Source: Roseomonas sp.
Lineage (GTDB): Bacteria > Pseudomonadota > Alphaproteobacteria > Acetobacterales > Acetobacteraceae
Assembly (NCBI GenBank): GCA_031180725.1
Contig: JAPSLO010000010.1
Location: 1 to 64,000, forward strand
Length of the DNA: 64,000 nucleotides
Direction of reading: 5' to 3'
The position numbers were made by a program, and so were the translations under genes. The notes under the pieces are model-generated. The model was given only the letters and a program-made list of their open reading frames with translations. It searched no databases and was not told the origin of the DNA. This document shows, piece by piece, positions 53,856-62,451 of the stretch (its first letter is position 1; each line of letters opens with the position of its first letter).

Positions 53856-54500
53856 GTGGCAGCGGTCACCGTCTGCACCGTGCGGTCCACCGTGCCGCCG
53901 CAGCACCGTGCCGAGATGGCACAGTGGCAGCGCGAGGAACATGTGCCGCGGCTGCTGGGCGTACCCGGTTATCTCGGCGTGCAGCGCTTCGAGATGCTCG
54001 ACGACGACTGCTCCTTCATGAATGTCTGGACCATGCGGTCCCGTGCGGCCTTCGACTCGCCGGAACACGATGCGGCCTCGCATACGCCCTGGCAGATCCG
54101 CATGCGCGGCCTTCGCACCGTGCAGCTCGTGGATTTCTACGAACCGGCGGAGAGCGGCCCCTGGTCCAGCTTCCCGCCGGATACCGGCCGTTACCTGCTG
54201 CGCTGCGACCTGCTCGCGCCGCAGGGGCTGCGGGACGCGGCGCTGGCCGCCTGGCTTTCGGCGCGCTGGGATGCGCTCTCGGCAACCGTGCCGTTGCGGA
54301 GCACCTTCGCATTGCGCGACCTGGACCGACCAGACAGCTTCCTCCTCCTCGCCTTCCACGACGACCGCAAGGCGCTGGCCGCCGCGATGGCGGTGCTGAC
54401 CGGCGATGCCCAGCTCAGCGCTTACCGCGCCGTAACGCCGCCACTCTCGGCGAGCGATCCGACATGGCGTGAGTTGGCGGCGGATCCGTCGCCGCGCTGA
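53856..54500 (+). CDS. Alpha/beta-barrel-like protein of unknown function, paralogue 1
   Basis: A protein of 214 residues. The N-terminal 90 residues look like a dimeric alpha/beta barrel (EthD/muconolactone-isomerase type): MAQWQREEHVPRLLGVPGYL, RFEMLDDDCSFMNVWTM, HDAASHTPWQIRM. The second half may be a decayed repeat. The gene at 60862 shares WQxEEHVPxLLGxPGY and the HDAxxxTPW block. Both follow or precede a crotonase, so the family is probably part of the pathway. The GTG start lies 3 bases after the crotonase stop. Its last 86 bases overlap the LysR gene on the other strand. Confidence 0.65.
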   Translation: MAAVTVCTVRSTVPPQHRAEMAQWQREEHVPRLLGVPGYLGVQRFEMLDDDCSFMNVWTMRSRAAFDSPEHDAASHTPWQIRMRGLRTVQLVDFYEPAESGPWSSFPPDTGRYLLRCDLLAPQGLRDAALAAWLSARWDALSATVPLRSTFALRDLDRPDSFLLLAFHDDRKALAAAMAVLTGDAQLSAYRAVTPPLSASDPTWRELAADPSPR

Positions 54501-55425
54501 CCTCCGCCTCCGTCTCGACCGCGGCAGGCGTGGAGAGCGCGTTGCGGATGCGGGCCGCGAGCATGCGGCGCAGCGCCTCCGCCGGGGGGCTCAGCGGCTC
54601 TCCGGCGCGCCGCAGGATGCCGATGCGGCGGGCCAGGTGTGGCCCTTCCAGGTCGATCGTGGCCATGCGGCTGCCGTACTCGGGCGGCACCGACAGGCGT
54701 GGCACCACCGTCGCGCCGACACCGGAGGCCACGAGCCCGATCGCGGTGCTGATGCGCTGCACTTCGTAGCGCCAGGACAGGTTCTCACCGGTCTCGCGGC
54801 GTGCATCGTCCAGCACGCGGCGATAGCCGGCAAGCGGGCCAGGCGCGATCAGCGGCAAGCCTCGCAGCTCCTGCCAGGTCACCGCCCGCTGCCCGGCCAG
54901 CTTGTGGCCGGCGGGCACGACCAGGACGAACCGATCCTCGCCCAGCAGATCATGCGTCAGCCCGGGTTCGGGGATACCGAGCTGCGTCACGGCGAAATCG
55001 GTCGTGCCGTTCTGCACCAGGCGCAGCAGGTCCGGCGCGGAATTGTCGACGATGCGCACGAACACGCCCGGGCGGCGCTTCTCGAAATCGCGCAGCGCCA
55101 GGGGCAGCAACGCGGTGCCGAGCGTGGGCAGACAGCCGAAACTCACCGTCGGGCGCCCGTAATGCGTCTCCTGCTGCGCCCGGCGGATGGCGCCTTCGAT
55201 GGCGTCCACATGCTCGCGCAGGCCTGGCAAAAGCTGCTGCCCCGCCTCGCTGAGATGCAGCCGGCGGCCGACGCGAAGGAAGAGACGGATGCCGAGATCC
55301 GCCTCCAGGCGTTGGATCCGGCGCGACAGCGCGGCCTGCGAAAGCTGCAGGTGACGCGCCGCAGCATGCACGGTACCGAACTCTGCGACGGTCAGCAGGG
55401 CCTTCAGGCCGGGCATGTCGAGCAT
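54415..55425 (-). CDS. LysR-family transcriptional regulator
   Basis: A protein of 336 residues. Helix-turn-helix in residues about 5-60 (LKALLTVAEFGTVHAAARHL, QLSQAALSRRIQRLEADLGI), then an effector domain with VSFGCLPTLGTALLPLALRD and VASGVGATVVPRLSVPP. It is likely the activator of the surrounding catabolic genes, binding the pathway substrate. Operator site 2 lies 10 bases before the start chosen (MLDMPGLK). The C-terminal 30 residues or so are an extra tail encoded opposite the end of the barrel gene. Divergent from a Bug gene. Confidence 0.9.
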   Translation of the reverse strand: MLDMPGLKALLTVAEFGTVHAAARHLQLSQAALSRRIQRLEADLGIRLFLRVGRRLHLSEAGQQLLPGLREHVDAIEGAIRRAQQETHYGRPTVSFGCLPTLGTALLPLALRDFEKRRPGVFVRIVDNSAPDLLRLVQNGTTDFAVTQLGIPEPGLTHDLLGEDRFVLVVPAGHKLAGQRAVTWQELRGLPLIAPGPLAGYRRVLDDARRETGENLSWRYEVQRISTAIGLVASGVGATVVPRLSVPPEYGSRMATIDLEGPHLARRIGILRRAGEPLSPPAEALRRMLAARIRNALSTPAAVETEAEVSAATDPPPTHAMSDRSPRVAALRRGKR

Positions 55426-55435
55426 GGTGGTGATC

Positions 55436-55454
55436 TGATGCGCCTGCCGCATCA
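55436..55454. promoter_or_regulatory. LysR-type operator, site 2 (lysR/Bug divergent promoter)
   Basis: TGATGC-N7-GCATCA in the gap between the divergent lysR and Bug genes, 103 bases before the Bug ATG at 55558. Classic position for autoregulation and activation by a LysR protein. Confidence 0.75.
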
Positions 55455-55557
55455 AACCCGCAAGATCCGTCGCTGTCCGTGGGCGGCCGGGACGGATAGC
55501 GTCAGCCAGAACAAGCGGCGTCGCGCGGAGCGTTACGCCGGCATGGGGAGGACGCGG

Positions 55558-56514
55558 ATGCTCAGGAAGATCCTGCTCTCATTGGGCTGCCTTGCCGCCC
55601 TGGCGACGGGGCACCCGGCCATGGCCGAATATCCCGATCGGCCGATCCGCCTCATCCTGCCTTTCACGCCTGGCGGCGTGGTGGACATCGTCGCGCGCCA
55701 GATCCAGGGCCGCGTGACGGAGCTGGTGGGCCAGCAGGTGGTGATCGACAATCGTGGCGGCGGCGGCGGCGTGGTGGCGACCCAGGCGCTGTTGGCCGCG
55801 CCGGCGGATGGCTACACCGCGCTGGTGGTCACGCCCAACCACACAGCGAATGCGGTGCTGGCGCCGTCGCTGCCCTACGACACGATGCGCGACTTCGTGC
55901 CTGTGGCGCTGGTGGCCGACATGCCCGGCGTTCTGGCGGTCAATGCGCGCCTGCCCGTGCGGACAGTGCCGGAGTTCCTGGCGCATGCGCGTACGCATCG
56001 GCTTTCCTACTCCTCGGCCGGCTCCGGCACCTTCCCCCACCTGACGATGGAGCTGCTGCTGGCACGATCCGGCATGCAGATGGTGCACGTGCCCTATCGT
56101 GGCGCGGCGCAGGCGATGACGGATCTGATCGCGGGCGTGGTGGATGCGAAGATGGATGTCTACGCCACCTCCATCCCGCATGTGCAATCCGGCGCGATCC
56201 GCATCCTGGCGGTGACCAGCCCGACCCGCATCCCGCAACTTCCCGATACGCCGGCGCTCGCGGAAGTGGGCTTCCCCGGCTACGACGTCGGCTTCTTCGT
56301 CGGCGTCGTGGTGCGCTCCGGCACGCCCGAGTCTGTCCGCGCCAGGTTGGAAAAGGCCTTCGTACAGGCAGTGAACGACGAGATGCGCCGTGAATTCGAG
56401 GCGCGCGGCATCCGCGCGCTGGGCGGCGGCAGCGCCGAGTTGGATGCGCTCATCCGTCGCGAGCTCGCCCAATGGAGCGACCTCGTGCGCACCAACGGCC
56501 TAAAGCCGGATTGA
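55558..56514 (+). CDS. Bug-family substrate-binding protein, island copy 1
   Basis: A protein of 318 residues with a signal peptide ending HPAMA (about residue 23). LILPFTPGGVVDIVARQIQG, IDNRGGGGGVVATQALL, YSSAGSGTFPHLTMELL and HVPYRGAAQAMTDLIAGVVD are Bug landmarks. It probably binds the acid broken down by the adjacent enzymes. GGGAGG lies 6 bases before the ATG; an upstream ATG (55543) has no such site. A LigI-like gene follows after 33 bases. Confidence 0.91.
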   Translation: MLRKILLSLGCLAALATGHPAMAEYPDRPIRLILPFTPGGVVDIVARQIQGRVTELVGQQVVIDNRGGGGGVVATQALLAAPADGYTALVVTPNHTANAVLAPSLPYDTMRDFVPVALVADMPGVLAVNARLPVRTVPEFLAHARTHRLSYSSAGSGTFPHLTMELLLARSGMQMVHVPYRGAAQAMTDLIAGVVDAKMDVYATSIPHVQSGAIRILAVTSPTRIPQLPDTPALAEVGFPGYDVGFFVGVVVRSGTPESVRARLEKAFVQAVNDEMRREFEARGIRALGGGSAELDALIRRELAQWSDLVRTNGLKPD

Positions 56515-56547
56515 ACGTTCCGGCATGAACCAGGGAAACGACTCCAG

Positions 56548-57405
56548 ATGCCCTTTCTGACACAACCGCCCGATCCGCATCCGCGCCGGCCGAAGCTGAA
56601 GCTGCCGCCCGGATCAGTGGACTGTCACATTCACCTCTTCGGTCCCGCCACGCGCTACCGCTTCCATCCGAACACGAAATACACCACGGCGGATGCGCTG
56701 CCGGAGACCTACTTCGCCTTGCAGGAGACGGTGGGGCTGAGCCGCGCCGTGCTGGTCAGCGGCGGCGGCTATGGCACCGACATGACGCATCTGGTGGATG
56801 TGCTCAGCCGCTTCGGTGACCGGATGAAGGGCGTCGCTCTGCTCGACCCCGACGTGACCGATGCGCGCATGGACGAGCTCGGCCGGCTGGGCGTGCGCGG
56901 CATCCGCTTCAGCACCGCGGGCCATGGCGGGGCGCTGCCGCGCCTGAACGAGACAACGGCCACGCGGGCGCATGAGCGCGGCTGGCACGTGCAGTTCTAT
57001 CCGCATGGGCCGGAACTGCCCGACTTCGCCGACCGCCTGCTCGCCCTGCCGAACACCATCGTGCTGGACCACTTCGCCAGCGTGGGCAGCATGGAAAGCC
57101 CGGCCTTCGCGACGCTGCTACGCATGCTCGACACGGGGCGGGTCTGGGTGAAGCTTTCCGGCCCGATGCGCTGTACAATGGAGGAACCGCCCTACCCCTC
57201 CATGACGCCGATCGCCCGTGCGCTGGTGAAGCACGCGCCGGAGCGGCTGGTGTGGGGCTCCGACTGGCCGCATGTGAACATGAACGACCGTACCATGCCG
57301 AATGACGGCGACCTAGTGGACCTGATCGCCGAATGGATTCCGGACGAGGCAGCGCGGCAGCGCATCCTGGTGGAGAATCCCAAGCAGCTCTACGGCTTCG
57401 CCTGA
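56548..57405 (+). CDS. LigI-like amidohydrolase 1
   Basis: A protein of 285 residues, TIM-barrel amidohydrolase of the 2-pyrone-4,6-dicarboxylate lactonase family. PPGSVDCHIHLFGPATRYRF (metal-site HxH), WHVQFYPHGPELPDF, TIVLDHFASVG and RLVWGSDWPHVNMND (late catalytic Asp plus His). It would open a lactone or similar ring of a di- or tricarboxylate. The actual substrate need not be PDC. It shares a long N-terminal match with the gene at 59981. It follows the Bug gene, probably in one transcript, and ends at a 13-bp stem-loop. Confidence 0.85.
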   Translation: MPFLTQPPDPHPRRPKLKLPPGSVDCHIHLFGPATRYRFHPNTKYTTADALPETYFALQETVGLSRAVLVSGGGYGTDMTHLVDVLSRFGDRMKGVALLDPDVTDARMDELGRLGVRGIRFSTAGHGGALPRLNETTATRAHERGWHVQFYPHGPELPDFADRLLALPNTIVLDHFASVGSMESPAFATLLRMLDTGRVWVKLSGPMRCTMEEPPYPSMTPIARALVKHAPERLVWGSDWPHVNMNDRTMPNDGDLVDLIAEWIPDEAARQRILVENPKQLYGFA

Positions 57406-57409
57406 AACA

Positions 57410-57444
57410 GCCGCGGGCGGGGCCGTTACCTCCCCGCCCGCGGC
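57410..57444. terminator. Bidirectional stem-loop between convergent catabolic operons
   Basis: GCCGCGGGCGGGG (57410-57422) pairs perfectly over 13 bp with CCCCGCCCGCGGC (57432-57444) around a 9-base loop. It lies 5 bases past the LigI-like stop and 6 bases past the stop of the HMGL-like gene on the other strand. No T-run, but the most stable hairpin in the window. Confidence 0.65.
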
Positions 57445-57450
57445 ACCGGC

Positions 57451-58410
57451 TCAGGCGGCCAGCCGCTTCCGGATCGCGGCCAGGCTGCCGCCATGCATGA
57501 CGGATCCGGGCAGTGGCTTGTCGAAGATCTCCTCGGCAAGCCGCGCCGCTTCCAGCAGGGCTTCCAGATCCACGCCGGTCTCGATGCCGAGTTCGTGGCA
57601 GAGGAAGACGAGGTCCTCGGTGCAGATGTTGCCGGCCGCGCCCTTGTGGCCGGCGAAGGGGCAGCCGCCCAGCCCGGCGACACTGGCATCGAAGCTGTCC
57701 ACCCCCATCTGCAGCCCGGCATAGGCATTGGCCACCGCCAGGCCGCGCGTGTCGTGCAGATGCAGTGCGATGCGGTGCGACGGCCAGCGTTCGCGCACCG
57801 CACCGACCACGCGCCGGATGCTTTCCGGATTTCCCCAGGCCATGGTGTCGGCCAAGCAGATATAGGCGGTCTCAAGCCCGACCTCGTCGATCAGGCGCTG
57901 CACGCGGGCCACCGCTTCCACCACCTGCGCCGGCGTGATCTCGCCGGCGAAGTTGCAGCCGAAGCTGGCCATGACGCCAAGCCGCACCTGAGTGAGCCCG
58001 AGCTCACGGTAGCGCGCCAGGTTGCGTGCGAGCATCGCCGCATTGGCGGCGAAATCCTGGTTCTGGTTGCGCTTGAGGAAGGGCTCGGAGGCGGAGGTGC
58101 TGGCCAGCGCCTTCAGGTGCAGCCGGCCGGTGGCGATGGCGCGCTCCAGCCCCCGCTCGTTCAGCCAGAGCGCGGTGTGGCGCACGCCCGGCCGGGGCGT
58201 GATGCCGGCCACCACCGCCTCGGCATCCGCCCAGCCGGGCACGCGACGCGGATCGACGAAGGAAGCGACCTGGATTTCCTTCAGCCCGGTGCCGGTCAGC
58301 GCATCGATCAGGGCGATCTTGCGATCGGTGGCGATCGGCGGATCGGCGATCTGGAAGCCCTCGCGCGGGCCTTCCTCCTGGATGTCGATGCGGGCGGGCA
58401 GGTCCGACAT
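57451..58410 (-). CDS. HMG-CoA lyase-like enzyme
   Basis: A protein of 319 residues. DRE-TIM-type lyase: IDIQEEGPREGFQIADPPIA start, KEIQVASFVDPRRVPGWADA, VMASFGCNFAGEITP, HLHDTRGLAVANAYAG (metal His pair) and SVAGLGGCPFAGHKGAAGNI with the signature Cys in GGCPFA. It cleaves 3-hydroxy-3-methylacyl-CoA-like esters to acetyl-CoA or pyruvate plus a keto acid. Last gene of the minus-strand operon that begins at 62225. Confidence 0.9.
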   Translation of the reverse strand: MSDLPARIDIQEEGPREGFQIADPPIATDRKIALIDALTGTGLKEIQVASFVDPRRVPGWADAEAVVAGITPRPGVRHTALWLNERGLERAIATGRLHLKALASTSASEPFLKRNQNQDFAANAAMLARNLARYRELGLTQVRLGVMASFGCNFAGEITPAQVVEAVARVQRLIDEVGLETAYICLADTMAWGNPESIRRVVGAVRERWPSHRIALHLHDTRGLAVANAYAGLQMGVDSFDASVAGLGGCPFAGHKGAAGNICTEDLVFLCHELGIETGVDLEALLEAARLAEEIFDKPLPGSVMHGGSLAAIRKRLAA

Positions 58411-58448
58411 GGAGCTTCTCCGTTGCGATGCGGGCTAGGCGCCGGTGG

Positions 58449-59984
58449 TCAGGCGCGCCGTTCCAGGCGCGGGTGCGGGCCGTCGATCAGCACATGCTCG
58501 GCCAGCAGTATCTCGCGGATCTTGCGGCGCATGATCTTGCCCTGGACGTTGCGCGGCAGTTCCGGGACGATCACATGCAGCCGTGGCTGCTTGTGGCGGC
58601 CAAGCCCGGCGACGGCGGCGCGGGCGCGTTCCGGCCATCCGGCATCGGCGCCTTCCGCCACCGCCACTACGATCTCGCCCCAGTATTCCGAAGGCAGGGA
58701 GGCGACCGCGACAACGCAGCCTTCGCCGCTGGCGGCCAGCACGCGCTCGACCTCGTCCGGATGCACCTTGTAGCCGCCGGACTTCATCACATCCGCCATA
58801 CGCCCGATCAGATGCAGCCGTCCCTCGGCATCGAAGCGCCCGAGGTCGCCGGTCTCGTGGAAGGCGCCGCGCGGCAGGGGATGGAAGCCGTCGGTATCGA
58901 AATGGCCAGTGCAGATATGCTGGCCGCGCAGCAGCACCTCGCCATCCTCGCCCGGCGCGGCGGGGCTGCCATCCTCGGCGCGCAGCGTCACCTCGATCCC
59001 GGGGCCGGGCCAGCCGACGCAGACACCGTCGTGATGCGTGGCCTCGGCATAATAGGCGTCGGTCTGCTCGGCCGTCAGCACGGCGATCGGGTTGGTAAGT
59101 TCCGTCTTGCCGTAGGTGATGCGGATCACCGGCCCGAACATCTCCCGCGCCTTGGCGTAGAGCCCGGGCGTCAGCGGCGCGGTGCCGCAGAACACGGCGC
59201 GCAGCCCGGGGAAGCGACGGTCGGGGAAGGCTGCAACCAGCTTGGCCAGCACGGTGGGCGGCGCGAAGATGTGGTCCACCCGCTGCTCGCCCAGCAGCGC
59301 CCCCATCACGGCGGTGTCCGCGCCGTCCAGCAGTGTCACACTGCCGCCGCGTTCCAGGAAGGCCATGGTGAGCACCGAGGCGCCATGCATGTACGGCGTC
59401 ACCAGCAGGATGTTGTTGCCCGGGCCGACAGCGACGGGCGCCGTGGCGCGCTGCAGCAGGTTGCCGATCCAGCGCGCGCCATGCGTCTGCACGATGGCCT
59501 TCGGCCTTCCGGTAGTACCGGACGTGAAGCCGATGCGGCCATGCGCGTCGCGCGGCACCGGCGGAAGGGCGGCCAGGTCACCTTCCGCCTCCTCCAGCTC
59601 CTCCACCAGCAGGGGCGTGCAGCCCAGCGCCATGAAGGCTTCGGCGCGGGCGCGCGTGGTCACCACGCGCCGCAGGCCGGTGATGGCGATGTTGTGGCGC
59701 AGCTCGTCCGGCCCGAGGGCCGGGTTCAGCGGTGTCTCGGCGGCACCCGAGATGCGCACGCCGAAGGCACCCCAGACCGCTGCATGGCTGTTGCGCAGCG
59801 AGGTGCCGACCGGCTCGCCGGGCTGCAGCCCTTCCGCCTGCAGCCGCGCTGCCAGGGCCGCGGCGCGGCCGCCGAGCCTGCGGTAGGTCATGCCACTGTG
59901 CCCGTCGAAGACGGCGACACGCTCGGCATGGGCGTCGCAGACGGATTTCAGGTCCGCGGCCCAGTTCACCGTGTCCTGCATCAT
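58449..59984 (-). CDS. AMP-forming acyl-CoA ligase
   Basis: A protein of 511 residues. ANL-family adenylating enzyme: P-loop FTSGTTGRPKAIVQTHG, RITYGKTELTNPI (A5-like), DLGRFDAEGRLHLIGRMADV with MKSGGYKVHPDEVERVL and the catalytic Lys near the end (PRNVQGKIMRRKI). It joins a carboxylic acid to CoA at the cost of ATP, an alternative entry to the CoA-transferase. The ATG at 59984 overlaps the LigI-like stop by 4 bases; 59981 is the next ATG. Confidence 0.9.
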   Translation of the reverse strand: MMQDTVNWAADLKSVCDAHAERVAVFDGHSGMTYRRLGGRAAALAARLQAEGLQPGEPVGTSLRNSHAAVWGAFGVRISGAAETPLNPALGPDELRHNIAITGLRRVVTTRARAEAFMALGCTPLLVEELEEAEGDLAALPPVPRDAHGRIGFTSGTTGRPKAIVQTHGARWIGNLLQRATAPVAVGPGNNILLVTPYMHGASVLTMAFLERGGSVTLLDGADTAVMGALLGEQRVDHIFAPPTVLAKLVAAFPDRRFPGLRAVFCGTAPLTPGLYAKAREMFGPVIRITYGKTELTNPIAVLTAEQTDAYYAEATHHDGVCVGWPGPGIEVTLRAEDGSPAAPGEDGEVLLRGQHICTGHFDTDGFHPLPRGAFHETGDLGRFDAEGRLHLIGRMADVMKSGGYKVHPDEVERVLAASGEGCVVAVASLPSEYWGEIVVAVAEGADAGWPERARAAVAGLGRHKQPRLHVIVPELPRNVQGKIMRRKIREILLAEHVLIDGPHPRLERRA

Positions 59985-60862
59985 GCGGTGACGCCGGGAA
60001 ATCCGTAGAGCTCCCATGCATTGCGCGCGAGGATGCGGTTGCGCACCGCCTCATCCGGGACCCATTCCAGCATCAGGTCCAGCAGATCGCCGTCGTTCGG
60101 CATGGCACGGTCGGGCGCCATATTGGCGTGCGGCCAGTCCGAGGCCCAGACTAGGCGTTCCGGCGCATGCTTCACCAGCGCGCGGGCGAAAGGCGTCATC
60201 GCCGCATAGGGGAAGTCCTCCGCCATGCAGCGCATCGGGCCGGAGAGCTTCACCCAGACGCGTCCGCTCTCGAGCATGCGCAGGATGGTGCGGAAGGCCG
60301 GCTGGTCGAGGCCACCCGCCGCGGGCACGCTGCCGAAATGGTCGAGCACGATGGTGTTGCGCAGTGCCATGAGCTGGTCGACATGCTCGGTGATGTCGGC
60401 GCCACTCGGGTAGAACTGCACGTGCCAGCCGAACTCCGCGATGCGCGCCGCCAGATCCGGCAGGATCTGCGGGAAATGCGCGCCGCGCTTGCGGCTGACG
60501 AAGCGTACGCCGCGCACGCCCAGCGCGTCCATCTCCGCGATTTCCTGCGTGGAGAGATCATCGCGCGGCACTATCACGCCGCGGAAGCGGTCGGGGAAGC
60601 GGCGCAGCGTATCCAGCAGAAGCTGCGGGTTGCGGCCATAGCCGCCGGCATTGACCATCACCGCATAGCGCAGGCCGAGCGTCTCCTGCAGCGCGATGTA
60701 GGTCTCGGCCAGCGCGTCCTGGGCGTGATAGGGCGTATGCGCGTCGAAGGGATAACGGCTGGCCGGCCCGAAGAAGTGGCAATGCGCATCCACCGCGCCG
60801 GGCGGGCATACCAGGCGGGGCTTGCGCGGGTGCGGATCGGGTGGCTGGCTCTGCAGGACCAT
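59981..60862 (-). CDS. LigI-like amidohydrolase 2
   Basis: A protein of 293 residues, paralogue of the enzyme at 56548. PPGAVDAHCHFFGPASRYPF keeps the HxH, WHVQFYPSGADITEHVDQLM, TIVLDHFGSVPAAGGLDQPA and RLVWASDWPHANMAPDRAMP keep the later ligands. The 2-pyrone-4,6-dicarboxylate lactonase family is the nearest I can name. One-base overlap (TGATG) with the barrel gene and ATGA overlap with the CoA ligase place it firmly in this operon. Confidence 0.85.
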   Translation of the reverse strand: MVLQSQPPDPHPRKPRLVCPPGAVDAHCHFFGPASRYPFDAHTPYHAQDALAETYIALQETLGLRYAVMVNAGGYGRNPQLLLDTLRRFPDRFRGVIVPRDDLSTQEIAEMDALGVRGVRFVSRKRGAHFPQILPDLAARIAEFGWHVQFYPSGADITEHVDQLMALRNTIVLDHFGSVPAAGGLDQPAFRTILRMLESGRVWVKLSGPMRCMAEDFPYAAMTPFARALVKHAPERLVWASDWPHANMAPDRAMPNDGDLLDLMLEWVPDEAVRNRILARNAWELYGFPGVTA

Positions 60863-61416
60863 CAGGCCGTCTCCTCGGCATGCAGGGCGGTGAAGCGATC
60901 GGTGGCGACGGCCGGCGGCAGCCAGGATGGCGCCGCGCAGGCAAGGTGCAGCAGCGTCGCGCCCTCCGCAGCGCCTTCCTCGGCGAGCAGAAGCACGCGG
61001 CAGGTGCCGGGCTGGGCGACCAGCCGCGCCGCCGCGGCGCTGACCTCGCCATCCGCCCCGCTCCAGTGGTGGCGCAGCAGAAGAGAAGGCGGGCGCGCGG
61101 CTTCGGCACCGGGCAGGCTACCAAGGATGCGGTAGAATCGGACCACCAGCACTTCGCGCGCCGGCAGAATGCGGGCCTTCCAGGGCGTGTTCACCGTGGC
61201 GTCGTGGCTGGGGTCGTGGAAGCGCGCGACGCTGTCTACCTCCCACAGGTTCAGGAAGCGGCGCGGGATGCCTTCGGCCCGAAAGCGCGTGACGGCGCGG
61301 TAGCCGGGCAGCCCGAGCAGCAGGGGTACGTGCTCCTCCGCCTGCCAGCGCAGGAACTCCGCCTCCCAGCCCGGCGCGAGGCCGCTCTCGACAGTGTAGA
61401 TCGCGCCGTCGCTCAT
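60862..61416 (-). CDS. Alpha/beta-barrel-like protein, paralogue 2
   Basis: A protein of 184 residues. APGWEAEFLRWQAEEHVPLL with LGLPGYRAVTRFRAEGIPRR, FLNLWEVDSVARFHDPSHDA and TVNTPWKARIL align with paralogue 1 at 53856. The C-terminal half is less alike. No catalytic residue can be named; the shared HV and HD/TPW positions are the best candidates. The ATG overlaps the crotonase stop by 4 bases. Its constant place next to a crotonase argues for a role in the pathway. Confidence 0.65.
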   Translation of the reverse strand: MSDGAIYTVESGLAPGWEAEFLRWQAEEHVPLLLGLPGYRAVTRFRAEGIPRRFLNLWEVDSVARFHDPSHDATVNTPWKARILPAREVLVVRFYRILGSLPGAEAARPPSLLLRHHWSGADGEVSAAAARLVAQPGTCRVLLLAEEGAAEGATLLHLACAAPSWLPPAVATDRFTALHAEETA

Positions 61417-62225
61417 CGGCCCTTCCACTGCGGCGGCCGCTTCTCGTTGAAGGCCAGCACGCCCTCGCGCCGGTCCTCGGTGACGACGAGGCGGTTGTAC
61501 GCCGCGATCTCGTTCTCCAGCCCGTGCTGCAGATCCACTTCCATGCCGAGGGCAATGACGCGCTTCGCCTCCCGCACGGCCAGCGGCGCATTGCCGGCGA
61601 TGGCGGCAGCGGTATCCAGCACCTCCTGCATCAGCGTGCCGCGCTCGCAGAGCCGGTTCACCAGCCCCCATTCGTAGCCCTCCTCCGCGGTGAAGGGGCG
61701 GCCGGTGAGGATGATTTCCTTGGCGCGCCGCTCACCGACTGCGCGTGGCAGCATCTGCGTGCCGCCGGAGCCCGGCAGGATGCCGCGCGTCACTTCGGGC
61801 AGCGCGAAGCGTGCGCCGCGCACGGCATAGGCGAAGTCACAGAGCAGGGCCGTCTCGCAGCCGCCGCCATAGGCATGGCCGTTCACCGCTGCGATCACCG
61901 GCACCTGGCTGGCCAGCAGCCTGTCGCGTCCCTGCTCGAAGATGCGGTGCTGGGCCTGCCAGGCCTCGTCCGTCATCCCCTTGCGTTCCTTGAGGTCGCC
62001 GCCGCCGCTGAACAGCTTCTCGCCGGCGCCGGTCAGCACGGCACAGCGTATGTCACCGGCGGATTCGGCCAGATGGGTCCAGACGGCCAGCAGCTCGGTG
62101 GCCATGCGCGTGTTGCGCGCATTGCCCACCTCGGGCCGGTTCATGGTGACGACCAGGATGTTGCCCCTTTCGATCTGCGTTAGCAGCGTCTCGAATGGGG
62201 GAAACGGGTTCTGCACGGCGTTCAC
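61413..62225 (-). CDS. Enoyl-CoA hydratase/isomerase 2 (crotonase fold)
   Basis: A protein of 270 residues. VVTMNRPEVGNARNTRMATE, FSGGGDLKERKGM, NGHAYGGGCETALLCDFAYA and LPEVTRGILPGSGGTQMLPR. All canonical hydratase loops are intact, including the PGSGGTQ turn lacking in paralogue 1. It would hydrate an enoyl-CoA. First gene of the minus-strand operon. The GTG start (62225) has GGAGG 10 bases upstream and lies 71 bases from operator site 3. Confidence 0.9.
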   Translation of the reverse strand: MNAVQNPFPPFETLLTQIERGNILVVTMNRPEVGNARNTRMATELLAVWTHLAESAGDIRCAVLTGAGEKLFSGGGDLKERKGMTDEAWQAQHRIFEQGRDRLLASQVPVIAAVNGHAYGGGCETALLCDFAYAVRGARFALPEVTRGILPGSGGTQMLPRAVGERRAKEIILTGRPFTAEEGYEWGLVNRLCERGTLMQEVLDTAAAIAGNAPLAVREAKRVIALGMEVDLQHGLENEIAAYNRLVVTEDRREGVLAFNEKRPPQWKGR

Positions 62226-62296
62226 GATGGACGTTCCTCCGGCCGGCAGGATAGGCGCATGGCCTGTCCTTGCCTGCGGCCCAAGGGCGCGCAGTT

Positions 62297-62315
62297 TGAT
62301 GCAGCCCGCGCATCA
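62297..62315. promoter_or_regulatory. LysR-type operator, site 3
   Basis: TGATGC-N7-GCATCA, extended by a T before and an A after. It is 71 bases before the minus-strand crotonase GTG, matching the distance of site 1 to its gene. Centre 34 bp from site 4. Confidence 0.72.
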
Positions 62316-62330
62316 AGGGCGGCACGCCGC

Positions 62331-62349
62331 TGATGCCCCACGCGCATCA
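62331..62349. promoter_or_regulatory. LysR-type operator, site 4
   Basis: TGATGC-N7-GCATCA, 102 bases before the Bug gene ATG at 62452, matching the distance of site 2 to its Bug gene. Sites 3 and 4 seem to serve the two divergent operons separately. Confidence 0.72.
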
Positions 62350-62451
62350 AACTCGCTGCGTTCAGGGCGGTGTCCCGGGCCGGTCGGATATGTCACGCTT
62401 TCCGCGAAGGCCGGAGGCAAGGCGGCCGGCGGAGATCGAGGGGGAAACGGC

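Noticed and set aside
57410-57444. Attachment site or transposon end at the 13-bp inverted repeat
   Set aside because: It is a single stem-loop at the end of two convergent genes with no direct repeats or recombinase. A terminator is the simpler reading.
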